Of a stretch of DNA of 64,000 bases, positions 1 through 10,839 are shown piece after piece. The DNA lies in NCBI RefSeq assembly GCF_963678635.1, contig NC_087064.1, positions 30,595,740 to 30,659,739 on the forward strand, given 5' to 3'. Source of the stretch: Symsagittifera roscoffensis (taxonomy: Eukaryota > Xenacoelomorpha > Acoela > Convolutidae). A program made the position numbers and the translations under genes. The notes under the pieces are model-generated. The model saw only the letters and a list, made by a program, of their open reading frames with translations, had not been told where the DNA came from and searched no databases. Position 1 is the stretch's first letter. Each line of letters starts with the position of its first letter.

Positions 1-169
1 TGGGGCCCACACTTCAAAGGAGTTCAACTGGCAATAGACACATTTCAAACGATCGACCGACACAAGGCACACATGCGACGGGGAGAAGTGATTTCAGGAA
101 CAGGAGTCATGCAAGCCCAGGGATGAGTCATGCGAGCCAAGGAAGAAACAATCCCGGCGATTCGGATAG

Positions 170-1522
170 AAGGGATATACCAAATACAGAACCCTTATCA
201 GGGGCGGTGATACTCAGGCGGGGCATTCAAGAGATGCCACAGCAATGGCCACAGCCTTTGAACCCCTAAACAGGTCTTTGGAGACATTCCTGACGAGGTT
301 ATCCAGAACCAATGAACGCAGTGAAAAGTCCAGAAGAGTCTTTAAGAAACCAAGATGCTATAAGGACGAATCTGTTGGCTGCATTGACACCTAGATAGAG
401 GTGGTGAAACTGCATTTTGAGGAAGAAGACCTGTCAGAAAGGCAAAAATGCAGTGCGCTCACCAGTAACTTGGAAGGGACAGCCCTAAACTGTGTGATGG
501 CCAAAAATCAATATCAGCGGGAAACTGCTGAGAAAATCTTTGAAATCTTGTTAAATCGTTTTGGCTCAGGGGTGCAGGGACACCAAGCAATGATGCGCTT
601 CGAGAAAAGGAGGCAACGAGTAGATGAGACGATAGACAAGTTTCTCGATGACTTGAAAATGCTGAGAAGACGCAGCCAACCGGATGAGTCAAACCGAAGG
701 ATGAACCTGGCCGTAGCCTCAAAATTCATCGATCGTGTGAAGAATGATGAACTTCGTACGATGCTAGCAACGCATTACACACCACTATCAACAAATGCGC
801 CAACACCAGAGGAGTTGAGGCTCAAGTCAAAAGAATATCTTTTATTGAAACCTCCATCGAGATCTGGACATTACAAGAACAATTATGGCAATTTTAACAG
901 CGGACCGGCAAACCAAGGGAACAACTGGTATAAACCGAGGGACGGTTTGGACAAGAGGCGCTCTTGTGCAAGTTGCAGTTCGATGGACCATCATATGTCA
1001 CCATGCCCAACTTACAACCAGGGCATGAAAGCAATAGGCTTAAGCCTGGAGGATGAAGATGCGTCAGAAGTTGACCATGAAGACTTCATGAGAGGAGTAA
1101 TTGCAAAATTTGGCCCGAGGTGCTTCTTTTGCAACTTGGAAGGTCATTTTAAATCGGATTGTCCGCAATTCTGGGATGCTGTAGCAGAAATCAAGCATCC
1201 AAGACACGAGGAAGCTTTATTGGGAGTGAAAGCCAGCACGCCTCGCCTTTTGAGTGAAGCGGAGGCGCGCAGAAAAGAAAAACCGCAAAAGCTGGCAACG
1301 AAGAAAATGCAGGCGGTAACAGAAGAGACATGTAAACCGGAACACTTGGGAAAGATCGGGATTCACGAGGGAAGTTCTAATTCCGACGAATCTCCGACTG
1401 GCTGCAGCCAATCGAGGAGCGATTTACGTAGCCGGAAAAACACCAATAACGGTCCTCCACATGGGAGGAAGGGATCTTTGGATGAGCTTCCTGGTAGTAG
1501 AGAATTTGGACGACGCTGACCA
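170..1522 (+). pseudogene. gag: Gag region of giant Gypsy element, interrupted
   Basis: The frame is open from about 170 but carries an in-frame TAG at 392-394. It encodes a retrotransposon capsid-type domain followed by two zinc knuckles of CX2CX4HX4C form, at about codons 188-201 and 243-256 counted from 401. These are the nucleocapsid RNA-binding part. From about 1,371 the reading is out of frame with the protease sequence beneath it, so the last 50 or so codons are not genuine Gag. Gag packages the element RNA in cytoplasmic particles; that role is inferred from the family. The natural start is outside or upstream of the visible open stretch. Confidence 0.8.
1369..1437 (+). repeat. 69-bp exact direct duplication, partner at 2,004-2,072
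   Basis: Positions 1,369-1,437 and 2,004-2,072 match base for base and encode the same protease segment. The first copy sits in the expected context; the second interrupts the protease-RT linker about 635 bp downstream. It is a copy-specific rearrangement that helped inactivate the left element. Confidence 0.85.
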
Positions 1523-2335
1523 GTTAATCTTGGGCAGAGATTTTGTCAGGAATTTTGACGTGATGATTGACTTGAACAACAGTCTAATAAGGATTAGGAA
1601 CCCGGTATCGGAAGTATGTTAAGAAACCAATTATTAGAATAATAACAGACGAAAACAAGATACCAATTTTGTTAGACAGAAAAAAAAACTACAGCCTGGA
1701 CAAGCAGTAGTAGCAGTTTTTAGAATGAGAAATTTAAATTCGTTAAGTGATAGTAAACAGGTTTGTTTGGTACCGAATCCAAATAGTCAAATTTCAGGGA
1801 TTTTAGGCAGTCGAAACGGACTGTGTGTCAGTGTGTTATTGAACACACTGGACACCACGGTTTCAATCCAGCGCGGAAAGAAACTTGGTTACGCTTTGCA
1901 GATGAGGACCGACTATGAGGAGACACAAAATTTGAAGAAACATATTGTGAAAGACTGTCCTTATCATGCCAATAAAGATAAAATTTTAAAAAGGGCTTCA
2001 CAAGGGAAGTTCTAATTCCGACGAATCTCCGACTGGCTGCAGCCAATCGAGGAGCGATTTACGTAGCCGGAAGTATGTTAAGAAGTATGTTTCGCCCAAA
2101 TAAATTAAATTCTATTCATAAATTGTTTTCAATGAAGTTCAAAACGGACGACGGCTTATCAAGCTGCTCGAATTTTCCGGAACGCCCCTCGTCATATGAA
2201 CTAGAGTCTGACAAACCGGTTTTGCCAGAGATAGGACACTTATTAGGGAAAAAGTCGAGGGAGATTTTGAATCACTTCGGGAGGTTTTAAATCGGAATGC
2301 GGATGTATTTTCAAGACATAAGGCGGATATCGGTT
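1371..2335 (+). pseudogene. Retropepsin remnant and protease-RT linker
   Basis: Positions 1,380-1,550 encode the C-terminal half of a retropepsin in a frame different from the gag ORF, including an ILGRDF flap-distal motif near 1,530. The upstream part that should carry the catalytic DTG/DSG is missing, so a deletion fused gag directly to mid-protease. Downstream, short ORFs at 1,725-2,015 and 2,075-2,290 encode a linker leading into RT. A 69-bp piece of the protease sequence is duplicated at 2,004-2,072 and breaks the linker. The segment cannot make an active protease. Confidence 0.7.
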
Positions 2336-3640
2336 ACTGTAACTTCGTCGAACACGAAATCGAACTTGAGGAAGGCGCCGTTCCCCATAGGGAAGGCGCC
2401 AGACGAATGACGCCACATAAATCGGAAGCGTGCCGAGCGGAAATAGAAATGTTGCTCGAATACGACATGATAGAACCCTCGATATTGCCATGGGCTTGCC
2501 AGGTAGTAATGGCGAAAAAGAAAGGGGGCAGCTTAGGTTTTGTTGCGACTTTCGCTACTTGAACGCGGAGACAAAAAAAGATGCGTACCCAATACCGCGA
2601 AAAGACGAGAGCCTCTCTAAACTTGGTGATGCCAAGCTCTTTACCACATTGGACTTGGGTTCTGCCTTCTGGCAGGTCCCTTTGCGTAAGAAGGATAGAT
2701 AAAAGACCGGGTTCGCGTGTGAATTGGTGTTGTACCAGTGGAAGAGGATGCCCTTCGGCTTGTGCAACGCAACGGCCTTTATTCAAAGACTGATGGCTCA
2801 GGCTTTGACCAGAGTGACAAAGAAGTACGGGAATTTTGGGATGTGTTACGTGGATGACGTAGTCATAGCAACACCGACCCTGGAAGATCACATTGATCGA
2901 CTCGACGAGGTATTTGGATGCATGAAAAGAGCAGGTTTGAAATGCAAACCATCGAAATGTGAAATCCTTAGGTTTTCGATCAAGTACCTAGGAAGAATGG
3001 TGGACAGGCATGGTGTGAGGCCGGACCCGGAAGCAGAAGAAGCTTTTTTGACATGGAAGGCTCCAAGAACGGGCATCAAGCTCATGAGCTTCCTAGGGTT
3101 TGCCAACTATTACCGTGAGTTCATAAATGTATATACAGACAAGGTGTATCTGATGCAGAAGCTGATGCGCAACAAAGGAAAGAAGTTCGAATGGAGCTAT
3201 GAAGCTCAAACGGCCTTTGAGAACATAAAACGGGAACTGTGCGAAGCGCCAGTGCTAGGCATGCCTACTGAAAAGGGCATGTATGTTCTTGACACAGACG
3301 CATCAGTAGTAGCCATCTCGGGAATACTGCATCAGGAGCAGGAATGGAATGGGAGAACTGTTCTCCGTCCCATTGCATATGGCAGTAAGGTGTAAAGTGA
3401 CACTGAGATGAAATATGGTGCACCGAAAGCAGAAATTTAGCGGTGCACCAAAAGCAGAAAAGTGCTCCTTTTAAGTTACGCGTGGACAACAGGGCGTTAT
3501 CCTGGTTGAAGACATACTCGATGGATCAGAGTTATATAGGAAGATGGACAGTGAGATTAGATGGCTACCACAGGATAATCGAGCACAGGATGCGTGACAA
3601 ACACCAGAATGCTGACAGCCTCAGCAAGAAAACCGAGTTC
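2283..3640 (+). pseudogene. pol: Reverse transcriptase and RNase H, broken
   Basis: The ORFs at 2,430-2,702 and 2,724-3,395 share one frame, separated by a TAA at 2,700-2,702 where a lysine/glutamate-rich RT stretch should continue. RT blocks are clear: LDLGSAFWQ near 2,650, PFGLCNA near 2,750 and the catalytic YVDD at about 2,848-2,859. RNase H follows with a DTDAS motif near 3,294 and ADSLS near 3,610. At 3,395 a TAA and a short tandem duplication (3,419-3,460) shift the frame, and coding resumes at 3,443. The product would copy element RNA to DNA. This copy cannot encode it intact. Confidence 0.88.
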
Positions 3641-5003
3641 TATGAAAGATTGGAACAGAAGCAAGCCAATCAGGCAGAAATAAAGGAAGGATTCTCGTTG
3701 CTGGACAGAGAAACTTATGAAGCGCTTCCCTTAAAGAGATGGTTGGACAAGTCTGGACATCCAATTCCAGAACATCCTGAGTTACCTGTAGAGAAAGCAG
3801 CCGAGATAAAATCCTATCCAAGAAGGACCTGGTGCCCTTGGATCTGTTGCTGCGCTCGAACCTGGTCCAACAGGAACTCTCTCGCATGAACATTAACAGA
3901 TCTCTCATTATTGGATAAGACGGTGCAGGTCACACCGCAAGTGATGCGGATGCTGGGTGGATTGTTAGAGAGAGAAGTGACCAGAGATGAACCCGAGTGG
4001 GCAGCAGCTATGGCATCACTGACAGTCAGTGAGAAGGTGAAGATCATGCCGCCCAGACGACAACACAAAGAAAACGAGAGGGATTGTAGGACAATAGTTC
4101 AGCAACTAGTATCCTCAATACCCCCACGAGGTTTTAACCAGTACTTCATACGGTCGGAAAGAACAGGGGAACGATACGCAAAAGAAAACCGTTACCTCTG
4201 AGGACCAGGACAAAGAGAGTGAGATGGTTGAACGAAACCTGGTGCAATATTGTTTGCCCGGGGAGACGAACGGCGAGGAGAGTCGGCGAGTACAAGATCA
4301 ACACCCGGGACAAAGAAGTTTGCCCGGGGAGTCTGACGAAGATGAAAAGGTTCCTGATGAGAAGCAGGAACTGGAGAATAAAGTTTTGTCCGGGGAGTTC
4401 AGATGGATGCGAAGAAAGCACAGAATTGACCCAGGAGACGGTGCAGACTCCGTCACAGACTCTTCAACAGATGACAGTTCCCGAAACTCAGGAATTGACA
4501 CATACTCAGACAGGAACTCGAGCTCGGGATCGGAACTGTCAGAACTAGCAATCCACACACTACTAGTGGAAAATCGAGCAAGGGATCTGGATAGAGAGGT
4601 ATACCAGGACCCTGACAGTGATCGCTACCTCATACCAGGTGAAAGAGTCTTTGATAACGCAGCGGATGATCTAGAAACAATAGCGGTATCGAAACGTTCG
4701 ATGAGTCTGTTGCCACAAAAAGAGGTGGTCAGGACTGATCTTCAGCCATTCGAACAGGAAACACAGCCATTGGCAAAGATTTGGTGCGTTAAGATGGAAG
4801 AAGATACGCATCAGCGCAATGAGCTGAATAGTCAGATGAGGGTCATGAAGACGTACTTGAAGGCGAGATACAGAATCTCGAATCTACTAAGAGCGCAGAG
4901 AAATGACCGCATGACAAGCAACCTGAAAAGGTGGATCGAAAATGGTTCTCCGGACAAAGGAGACCTCGAGGAAGACAGTTACCGCATTTTGTGACAGTAT
5001 TTT
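3641..5003 (+). pseudogene. Long RNase H-integrase spacer of Pol
   Basis: About 450 codons lie between RNase H and the integrase zinc finger, in pieces 3,443-3,889, 3,911-4,201 and 4,224-4,994. The spacer is charged, with a Ser/Asp-rich acidic stretch around 4,450-4,540 and a basic, probably helical part near 4,800-4,980. Three similar short motifs (LPGET, LPGES, LSGEF) recur between 4,250 and 4,400. A TGA at 4,992-4,994 separates it from the integrase ORF in what was one continuous frame. No enzyme domain is recognised. The right copy carries the same spacer at 30,566-32,150, so it belongs to the family. Confidence 0.65.
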
Positions 5004-7111
5004 ATGCAGAAAGAGGGAAGGTTATACTTGAACATGGACGGGATTGTGGCTTGCAAGAGAAAAGATGAAGACAAAGTTCTATACAAGTATAACGCGATAG
5101 TGTTGCCGCAACTCTATCAAACAGAACTCTTATTCAGGTCGCATGATCAGATGGGCCATCAGGGGATCGACAAAGTATATCAGAGGATCCTGAAGCGCTT
5201 TGAGTGGCCTGGAATGAAAAAGGCATGCGAGAAGGGGGTAACAGCATGCCTGTCATGCCAACAGGTCAAGGATCCAAGGAAGTTGCGATTTCCTTTACAA
5301 TCGATCGAGTCGTCTGAATTCAACGAGGTGGTGCAGATAGATCACCAAAAGATTTGCATGACAGACAGTAGTTATAACCAAGTCTTGGTCATGATAGATC
5401 ACTTCACGAAGTATGTAAAGGCCGTGCCCTGCATAACTGCCTCAGCGGAAGAGACGTGCGACCACCTGATCAATACGTGGATAGCGAGAAATGGTTATCC
5501 GATGACGTTTCAATCGGTGAACGGAACAGCTTTCGTGGGAGAACTTACAAAAGAGCGAATGCGACGTTCGCAGGTGGCTCAGTCTCACTCCACGACATAC
5601 CATCCTCGGACGAATGGCTTAGTGGAAAGGCATAATAGAAAGGTAGTGTCCATGCTGAGGGTATATTGTTCCAGGTACATGACCGATTGGGACAGATATC
5701 CTCCACAGGTGATGGGAGCTTACAATAGCAAGCATTATTCCACCACCGGAGATAGCCCACATATGATGCTAACCGGGCACGAGAAGTCTTTGCCCTTGAA
5801 TTTCTTCTACCCAGAGTATGAGGGTAAGAAGACGTCATCACAGGTCTATGTAAGGGATGTAATAAGACGTCAGCAGGAGTTAAACGACTTATGTAGACAA
5901 AATCCTCAGCAGGCACGGGCAAGGCAGAGGAAGAGATTTGACAAGAAAGCAGCTGGTGCAAAAGCTTATTCGGGGAGGGTTCTCATGCTTGAAGGACCGA
6001 ATGCTTGAAAAGTTTCGACCAATCAAAATCGCTTAGCGTTCCTATAGGCTAAATGCCTTTCTCACAAAATCGAAGTCAATATTAACTTGAAAATGCTTTA
6101 AATCAGTGGAAAATAATCAAAAATATTACAATTTGCGGGCTACAACCGCAATACTGTTCAGATAAACGTCAAGATTTATGAGTTCAAGTTCATAAGAATT
6201 TTCAGTCTTAAAAACTCATCTGCTTATTATCTATTCGGTCAGTATTAACACTAATCGCCTGGATTTATTTCCTAACTTTGAGACTTTCACGATTTACTTT
6301 GAGATTTTGAATACTCAATTCTGAATTGGCTGAAAGTAAGCTAAAATAAATTTCAAGCATTCGGTCCTTCAAGCATGAGGGACGCCACCGCTTATTCGGT
6401 AGGGGACTATTTATGGGTATTTCAGAACGTCATACCACCAAAAGGAACGAAAAAGCTCCTAAGAAGTGGAGGGGACCCTTCATGATTACGGAGGTGCACC
6501 AGGAGGGACGCTTCTATAGACTGAGTACTGGCCGATCCGCTCATTAGGAAAACATTAAGCCACACAATCCATCGACAGAAGACTGGTGTATACCTGCAAA
6601 CATGGAAGAGGGGGATTATCTAATGATGGACCCTGCTTGTGAGGTCAACGAGAAGGGCACCAGGGAAAAGAACGATGGAAATGTAGTCATAGAGGAAGGA
6701 ACAAGTACACCACTAGACCTGGATCCAAATGAGGCGATTGAAGCGGATGATGAAACTTTACCCTACTCAGAAGACGACTGGCAAGACCCTGTACAAAGGG
6801 AGAACTTGGAACCGGATCTTCCGTTCACGATACAGACTCGACAGAACGACAGGACAAGACCCAGAAAAAATTATAACCCTTACGGCGACAATTTTGTAGT
6901 GGACAGGATAGACCTAAAGAAAATAGTGAAAGAAGTAGTGAGACTAGAAGAAATAACTGTGTCACCAGACATTGACATAACCGATGATCACGACGAGGAG
7001 TTGGTCGATGACTGGTCCAAGTCCGAGGTAGAATTCGACGACGAGCAACAGCAGTCATATGAACATGACTTGACGAATTTGCGTGTCTTGGAATGGCTGA
7101 CATCAAAATGA
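5004..7111 (+). pseudogene. Integrase with GPF/GPY-like and acidic C-terminal tail, interrupted by MITE
   Basis: The ORF 5,004-6,008 holds an HHCC zinc finger (H near 5,140, CLSC near 5,250) and the rve core: QIDH near 5,335, then QSVNG near 5,512, where the usual second catalytic Asp is Val, then the ERHNR glutamate near 5,620. The frame is cut by an inserted MITE (5,973-6,389). After it, a WRGPF motif (GPY/F type) appears near 6,470, then an in-frame TAG near 6,545. The acidic ORF 6,602-7,111 ends the tail. The right copy suggests this tail originally ran straight into the macro-like module. Confidence 0.85.
5973..6389. mobile_element. 417-bp MITE with 9-bp target duplication
   Basis: The ends are inverted repeats: about 28 bp matches exactly (CTCATGCTTGAAGG and onwards at 5,982, mirrored up to 6,379), with a weaker G-rich outer part. 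The 9-bp GCTTATTCG occurs immediately outside both ends, at 5,964-5,972 and 6,390-6,398. It has no coding capacity. A 9-bp duplication and GGG-type ends fit a non-autonomous MULE derivative better than hAT. It is absent from the right copy. Confidence 0.85.
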
Positions 7112-7118
7112 CAACAAA

Positions 7119-7925
7119 ATGACGTCAGACCCATTGGAGACCAGTGTCACGATTCAAGATGTAGATCGTGAAAGCATGAAATACATGAAAACCGAACGAG
7201 AGGATCCTTCCTGGGCTGCCCAAGAAGGGCAACTACTCATTCCGGCTTCCAACATTGACTTGATATCCGGTATGCGATCGACGGGGACGTCGATGGATAT
7301 TTTTATTCGGGGAGTGGGGGTAGGACTTACCCACACTGAAAACTTATTAATAAAAAAATTAAGACTAGCAAAAGAGACAGGAGATTTAGAAGCGGAAACA
7401 GGCGAGGACCCTAAGCAACCGGACATAGGGAGGGTAGTTGAGTCATATTTTAACTTACCAAATGAATATTCAAGTAGCATAATACTAACAAACAGCGATT
7501 TCATACTCACAAATAGAACATGTGCGTTAGCAATCACAGCAGATATGAGTTGTAAGACAGCGTTAGCAGCAGATTTTAAGAGAGAATATAAGATCATAGA
7601 ATTCCTTTGGAAGCAAAGACCAGGAATAGGGGGCGTAGCAGCCTTGCCTCCGGCGGCGTCACAGATACCCGGAACATACTTATGTTTCTTAGTGACACGG
7701 GCGACGGAGAAGCGGCCCGTGGACCCGGAAAACCTAGATTTGTCCTTGACGAGGTTGAGAGACTTCCTTGTGGAATGGGAAATGAAGGAGCTCTCGCTTC
7801 CAGTGTACGATCCGAACAGAGGACGACTGCATCCTCGGAAACTGTACGCGCTCATACACGTAGTCTTCTCTGATACTAATATACAAGTATACTTACATAA
7901 GAAACATTACTTAAGTATAGGCTGA
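7119..7925 (+). CDS. Macro-domain-like module linked to Pol
   Basis: This 268-codon frame is open in the left copy. Residues about 100-265 follow the order of TARG1/Poa1-type macro domains: a segment equivalent to the family's xLAHCxSxD loop and following helix (TCALAITAD, then ALAADFKREY), then YLCFLVTR, then PENL and SLTRLRDFL, then LSLPVYDPNRG, then ALIHVVFSD and IQVYLH. Macro domains bind ADP-ribose and some remove it from proteins. The Gly-rich loops are altered here, and positions equivalent to TARG1's catalytic Lys and Asp read as Arg and Gly, so hydrolysis is doubtful. In the right copy the tail reads in frame into this module, so it was probably the Pol C-terminus. The ATG at 7,119 may be secondary. 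Confidence 0.62.
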   Translation: MTSDPLETSVTIQDVDRESMKYMKTEREDPSWAAQEGQLLIPASNIDLISGMRSTGTSMDIFIRGVGVGLTHTENLLIKKLRLAKETGDLEAETGEDPKQPDIGRVVESYFNLPNEYSSSIILTNSDFILTNRTCALAITADMSCKTALAADFKREYKIIEFLWKQRPGIGGVAALPPAASQIPGTYLCFLVTRATEKRPVDPENLDLSLTRLRDFLVEWEMKELSLPVYDPNRGRLHPRKLYALIHVVFSDTNIQVYLHKKHYLSIG

Positions 7926-8311
7926 GTTAAGGTGACATACAAGAGGGTGTCAGACTAAAGTATGTGTAGTGTGTGATATGTGTGTTATGTTATGTTATGT
8001 GTTATGTTATTAGGGTCCTGGGTAAGAAGGAGTTAGTGACCACGAACAACTGAATGACAATCTTAGGAATAGATCCAAAGTTTGGAGTGTTCAATCTTAG
8101 GTCGAATTCCAAAATTTTAGAGACCGATTGGTTTTATAAATTTTAGGATCAAAATGTTTTTATCTGACTGTTTTAAATAAATTTTAACGAGAAGTTAAGG
8201 TAAAACGGACAAGTGTGATATTCGTGACCTCTTTTCTAGATCCTGATTGATCGTTTAATTACTCACTTGAGTCAAATCATTAAATCAAATCGAATCGAAC
8301 CTGAAAAGAGA
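7926..8311 (+). other. Gap between Pol-macro frame and second long frame
   Basis: These 386 bp contain no ORF. They hold a TGTTA-rich simple repeat at about 7,978-8,009 and AT-rich sequence. The same gap exists in the right copy (28,202-28,560). It probably contains control sequence for the second frame: a splice acceptor, promoter or re-initiation signal. Confidence 0.45.
8225..8239 (+). promoter_or_regulatory. Candidate 3' splice acceptor for second frame
   Basis: A pyrimidine tract ending CTTTTCTAG puts an AG at 8,238-8,239, about 73 nt before the ATG at 8,312. On the - strand of the right copy the matching position (AG at 28,276-28,275) keeps a TTTTTTCTAG context although nearby bases differ. 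This is inference; no transcript is available. Confidence 0.3.
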
Positions 8312-9479
8312 ATGGATAGCTTCAACTTGGATGAATTGATGGACCGGGCAGATGCATATGTAGGACCGATGGTAGATGCGATCTATCATCGGCTAATGGA
8401 TCGAGACTTCGCTCTGGAGGCCCAGAGGTAGTCATGTTGCTGACCGCCCTGATAAACATCTTGGGGCATGACAACCGTGGGGACCGCCCACGGAAGTCCT
8501 ATTGATGGCAGCATACAGGGAGCACTAGACCGCCCGAACATGAGAGTGATGAGGTGAGGAAACGGAACTCTCTCAGGTGGTGACTTGACGAACGAGCCTA
8601 GATTGGGAAGTTCTAGGACTTACCAACCAGGTGAGATGCCTTTGCTCTCCAAGCCCAAGCCGGGGCTGAGGAGAATGCATCAAGAGATGAACAGCGAGAC
8701 TGCCTCCTCTAGTTCAACACTGAAAACAGCTGTGCCACCAAGGAGAGCGAGACTAGAACAGGGGGTTCAAACAAACCAGACCATGCAAGATCTAGATGGG
8801 ATGAAAGATGAGCTGGATAGGAGCAGAAAGGAGCTGGATGAAATGACTAAGACCATGCTCACTACGGAGGAAGACAGAGACATGTGGAAGAGATTGTTTG
8901 AAGACTGCAACAAAAAGGAGGGTTAAGAAAATGAACGCTTGAGGCGGGACTACAAGAAGCGATCGGAGGAGCGGGTGGCATTGACAACAGCCGTGGAAAA
9001 AGTGATACCTGCAAGGAGTATTCCTCGTGGGCAGTCCCCGATGGAGCTCTTGACGCCTCGAGAAATGAGTCAAACGACAGAAACGCGACTCTCAACTGTT
9101 ACTGGTCGAGTGACAATCCCGGACCCGAGTGATACCTTAGATGACCCAGTCGTGGAGCAGACGATGAGGAAGCTGATAGAGACGGCTCGACGACTAGTGG
9201 CTAACAGTAATGCGCCAGGTTCCGGGGTGACTGCAACCTTTGGAACGGTCGACGATACGGACAGAGTAAAGCTCTCCCAAGACGTAATGACCAAAAGAGG
9301 AGTTAGCGATACAACATTACCAATGGGGAGCTCAAAAGTCCCAGACAGGAAGATACGAAAGATGCCGGCGAAGAAAGTGTCCCGGGTGATAGATGTACAA
9401 AAGAATAATCAGTTGAAGTATATTTTCACAGGAGTTCCGGAGGCGGATCCGAGAGCTTGCTTCAATCGAGCGACCTGGA
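8312..9479 (+). pseudogene. Second frame (ORF2), N-terminal part with coiled-coil-like stretch
   Basis: The ATG at 8,312 opens a frame broken by a single-base loss near 8,420 and by a TAA at 8,924-8,926. The right copy supports the same start (28,201) and reads open through both places. Residues encoded near 8,770-8,920 are heptad-like and charged (Glu/Lys/Arg/Leu), suggesting a coiled coil. Downstream to 9,479 is Thr/Arg/Pro-rich and probably disordered. The pieces share one frame, so this was one long protein. Function is unknown; a structural or multimerising role is possible. Confidence 0.6.
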
Positions 9480-10065
9480 ACCCGGCAGTAAACCTGCAGC
9501 AACCACCACTGGGGACATCACATCTGATACTGGGAGACAGCTTGTTCAGACAGCTCTCAAACTTGAGGACCTCCTGGATGACCACGGTGATGGCTTTCGG
9601 AGGCGGGACGATAGCCCAGTTATTTCGGATGGTGGAGTTGATGAACCCAGGGAGAATCCCTAATGAAACGATCCAGGTTGGGACAAATAACATCTCGAGA
9701 AGCCGAGAAGCTCAGATGAGGAAGAAGCACTATGGGAATCAATGATGGTGTGCTTGTTTACTACCCTCTGGCAGAAGTTCAACTGCTCGGTACTGCCCGT
9801 TTGCACTGTGCCAATGAACACGAGGACATTGACTGCAGCAGGGAGAAGGCACGACGAAGGAGTAATCAGGTGGAACAACTTCCTAAGGAATCTTGCAAGT
9901 CAGAATGCCGGAAAGATGATCATTATGCACATCGAACATGATCTGAGGGCTATGGATCAAGCCAGGCTGACTACTGACGGCATCCACTTTGATAGCATAG
10001 AAGGACAGGCTTGGTTGAACACAGTCCTCCAAGAGCAATTGGATGAATTGGAAGTAGAACTTTTC
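9480..10065 (+). pseudogene. SGNH/GDSL hydrolase-like domain in ORF2
   Basis: The motifs match SGNH hydrolases in order: ILGDSL (block I, Ser) near 9,527-9,544, a Gly-rich AFGGG (block II) near 9,595, VGTNN (block III, Asn) near 9,678, and TDGIHFD (block V, Asp and His) near 9,974-9,994. The family comprises esterases, lipases and acetylhydrolases using Ser-His-Asp. All key residues are present in this copy, but a frameshift around 9,700-9,745 separates blocks I-III from block V. The right copy keeps GDSL and the His but reads Asn for the block V Asp. The substrate cannot be inferred. Confidence 0.75.
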
Positions 10066-10839
10066 GACACGGGAGTGCTGAAGGAAGAGGAAGCATCCAA
10101 AGAACCGACAATTACCACCATTGTGCCTCCTAACCTGGAAACACGCTTGGGAGCGGTCCCAGCCGTGACCATCTATAAGCCGCAAAGATCCAGCGAACCC
10201 GGGCACAGAACGGATGTACGAGATCGATTGGGAGAAGCGCCCATGAGGAGGACCATTAATCCTAGACGAAGATTAGGGCCTGTCAACTCGACAGCGGAAA
10301 CGATCAGCACCTCTAGATCGGATACGACATCTGAGACGACGAGCACCAGTCGAGAGGAGCGACGTCCGAACAGGAGCTCTCTAATGTGGTCGAGGCCAAT
10401 ACCTTCTCCCTGGCACATATACAAGGATGAACTGATGAAACTGAACCTTCAGAAGGTGAGCTTCGCAGCGGATGCCATGCGGATGCTGAACGGAGCAAGG
10501 TTATCGGTCAGCGGACTATACTCGATAACAGGCGTGGATTGGTTGATAGCTGCTGGCATAAACTTCAGCTTCACGATGGCTTTGAGGTTTGCTGATCTAG
10601 AGGGACTGCCCTCTAATAACACAATGGGCCCAGTGAATGCAAGACCGTTGCAAGACGTGAAATTGAATCACGATGAAGGAAATCGGGAAGAGAGACCTGG
10701 AAGATTCCTGATAACGAGGGCCCCCATTGGACAACATGTGAAGATGTTCAGACAGCTGAAAACACCCCCAGGTCATGTGAAAGAAAGAGTATACCCAAAA
10801 CAAATGAATCAGGAAGGTGATGTCTAAAGATACGGCGGG
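10066..10839 (+). pseudogene. ORF2 linker following the hydrolase
   Basis: This is the second half of the ORF ending at 10,827. It is rich in Ser, Thr, Arg and Pro up to about 10,400, then more hydrophobic and probably folded (around 10,440-10,600). It stops at a TAA (10,825-10,827), but reading continues in the same frame. The right copy has a sense codon there (near 25,890), so the stop is a copy-specific lesion. No family is recognised. Confidence 0.5.

Noticed and set aside
459..729. Minus-strand ORFs opposite gag
   Set aside because: They are antisense shadows of the gag frame, with no domain and no conservation of their own.
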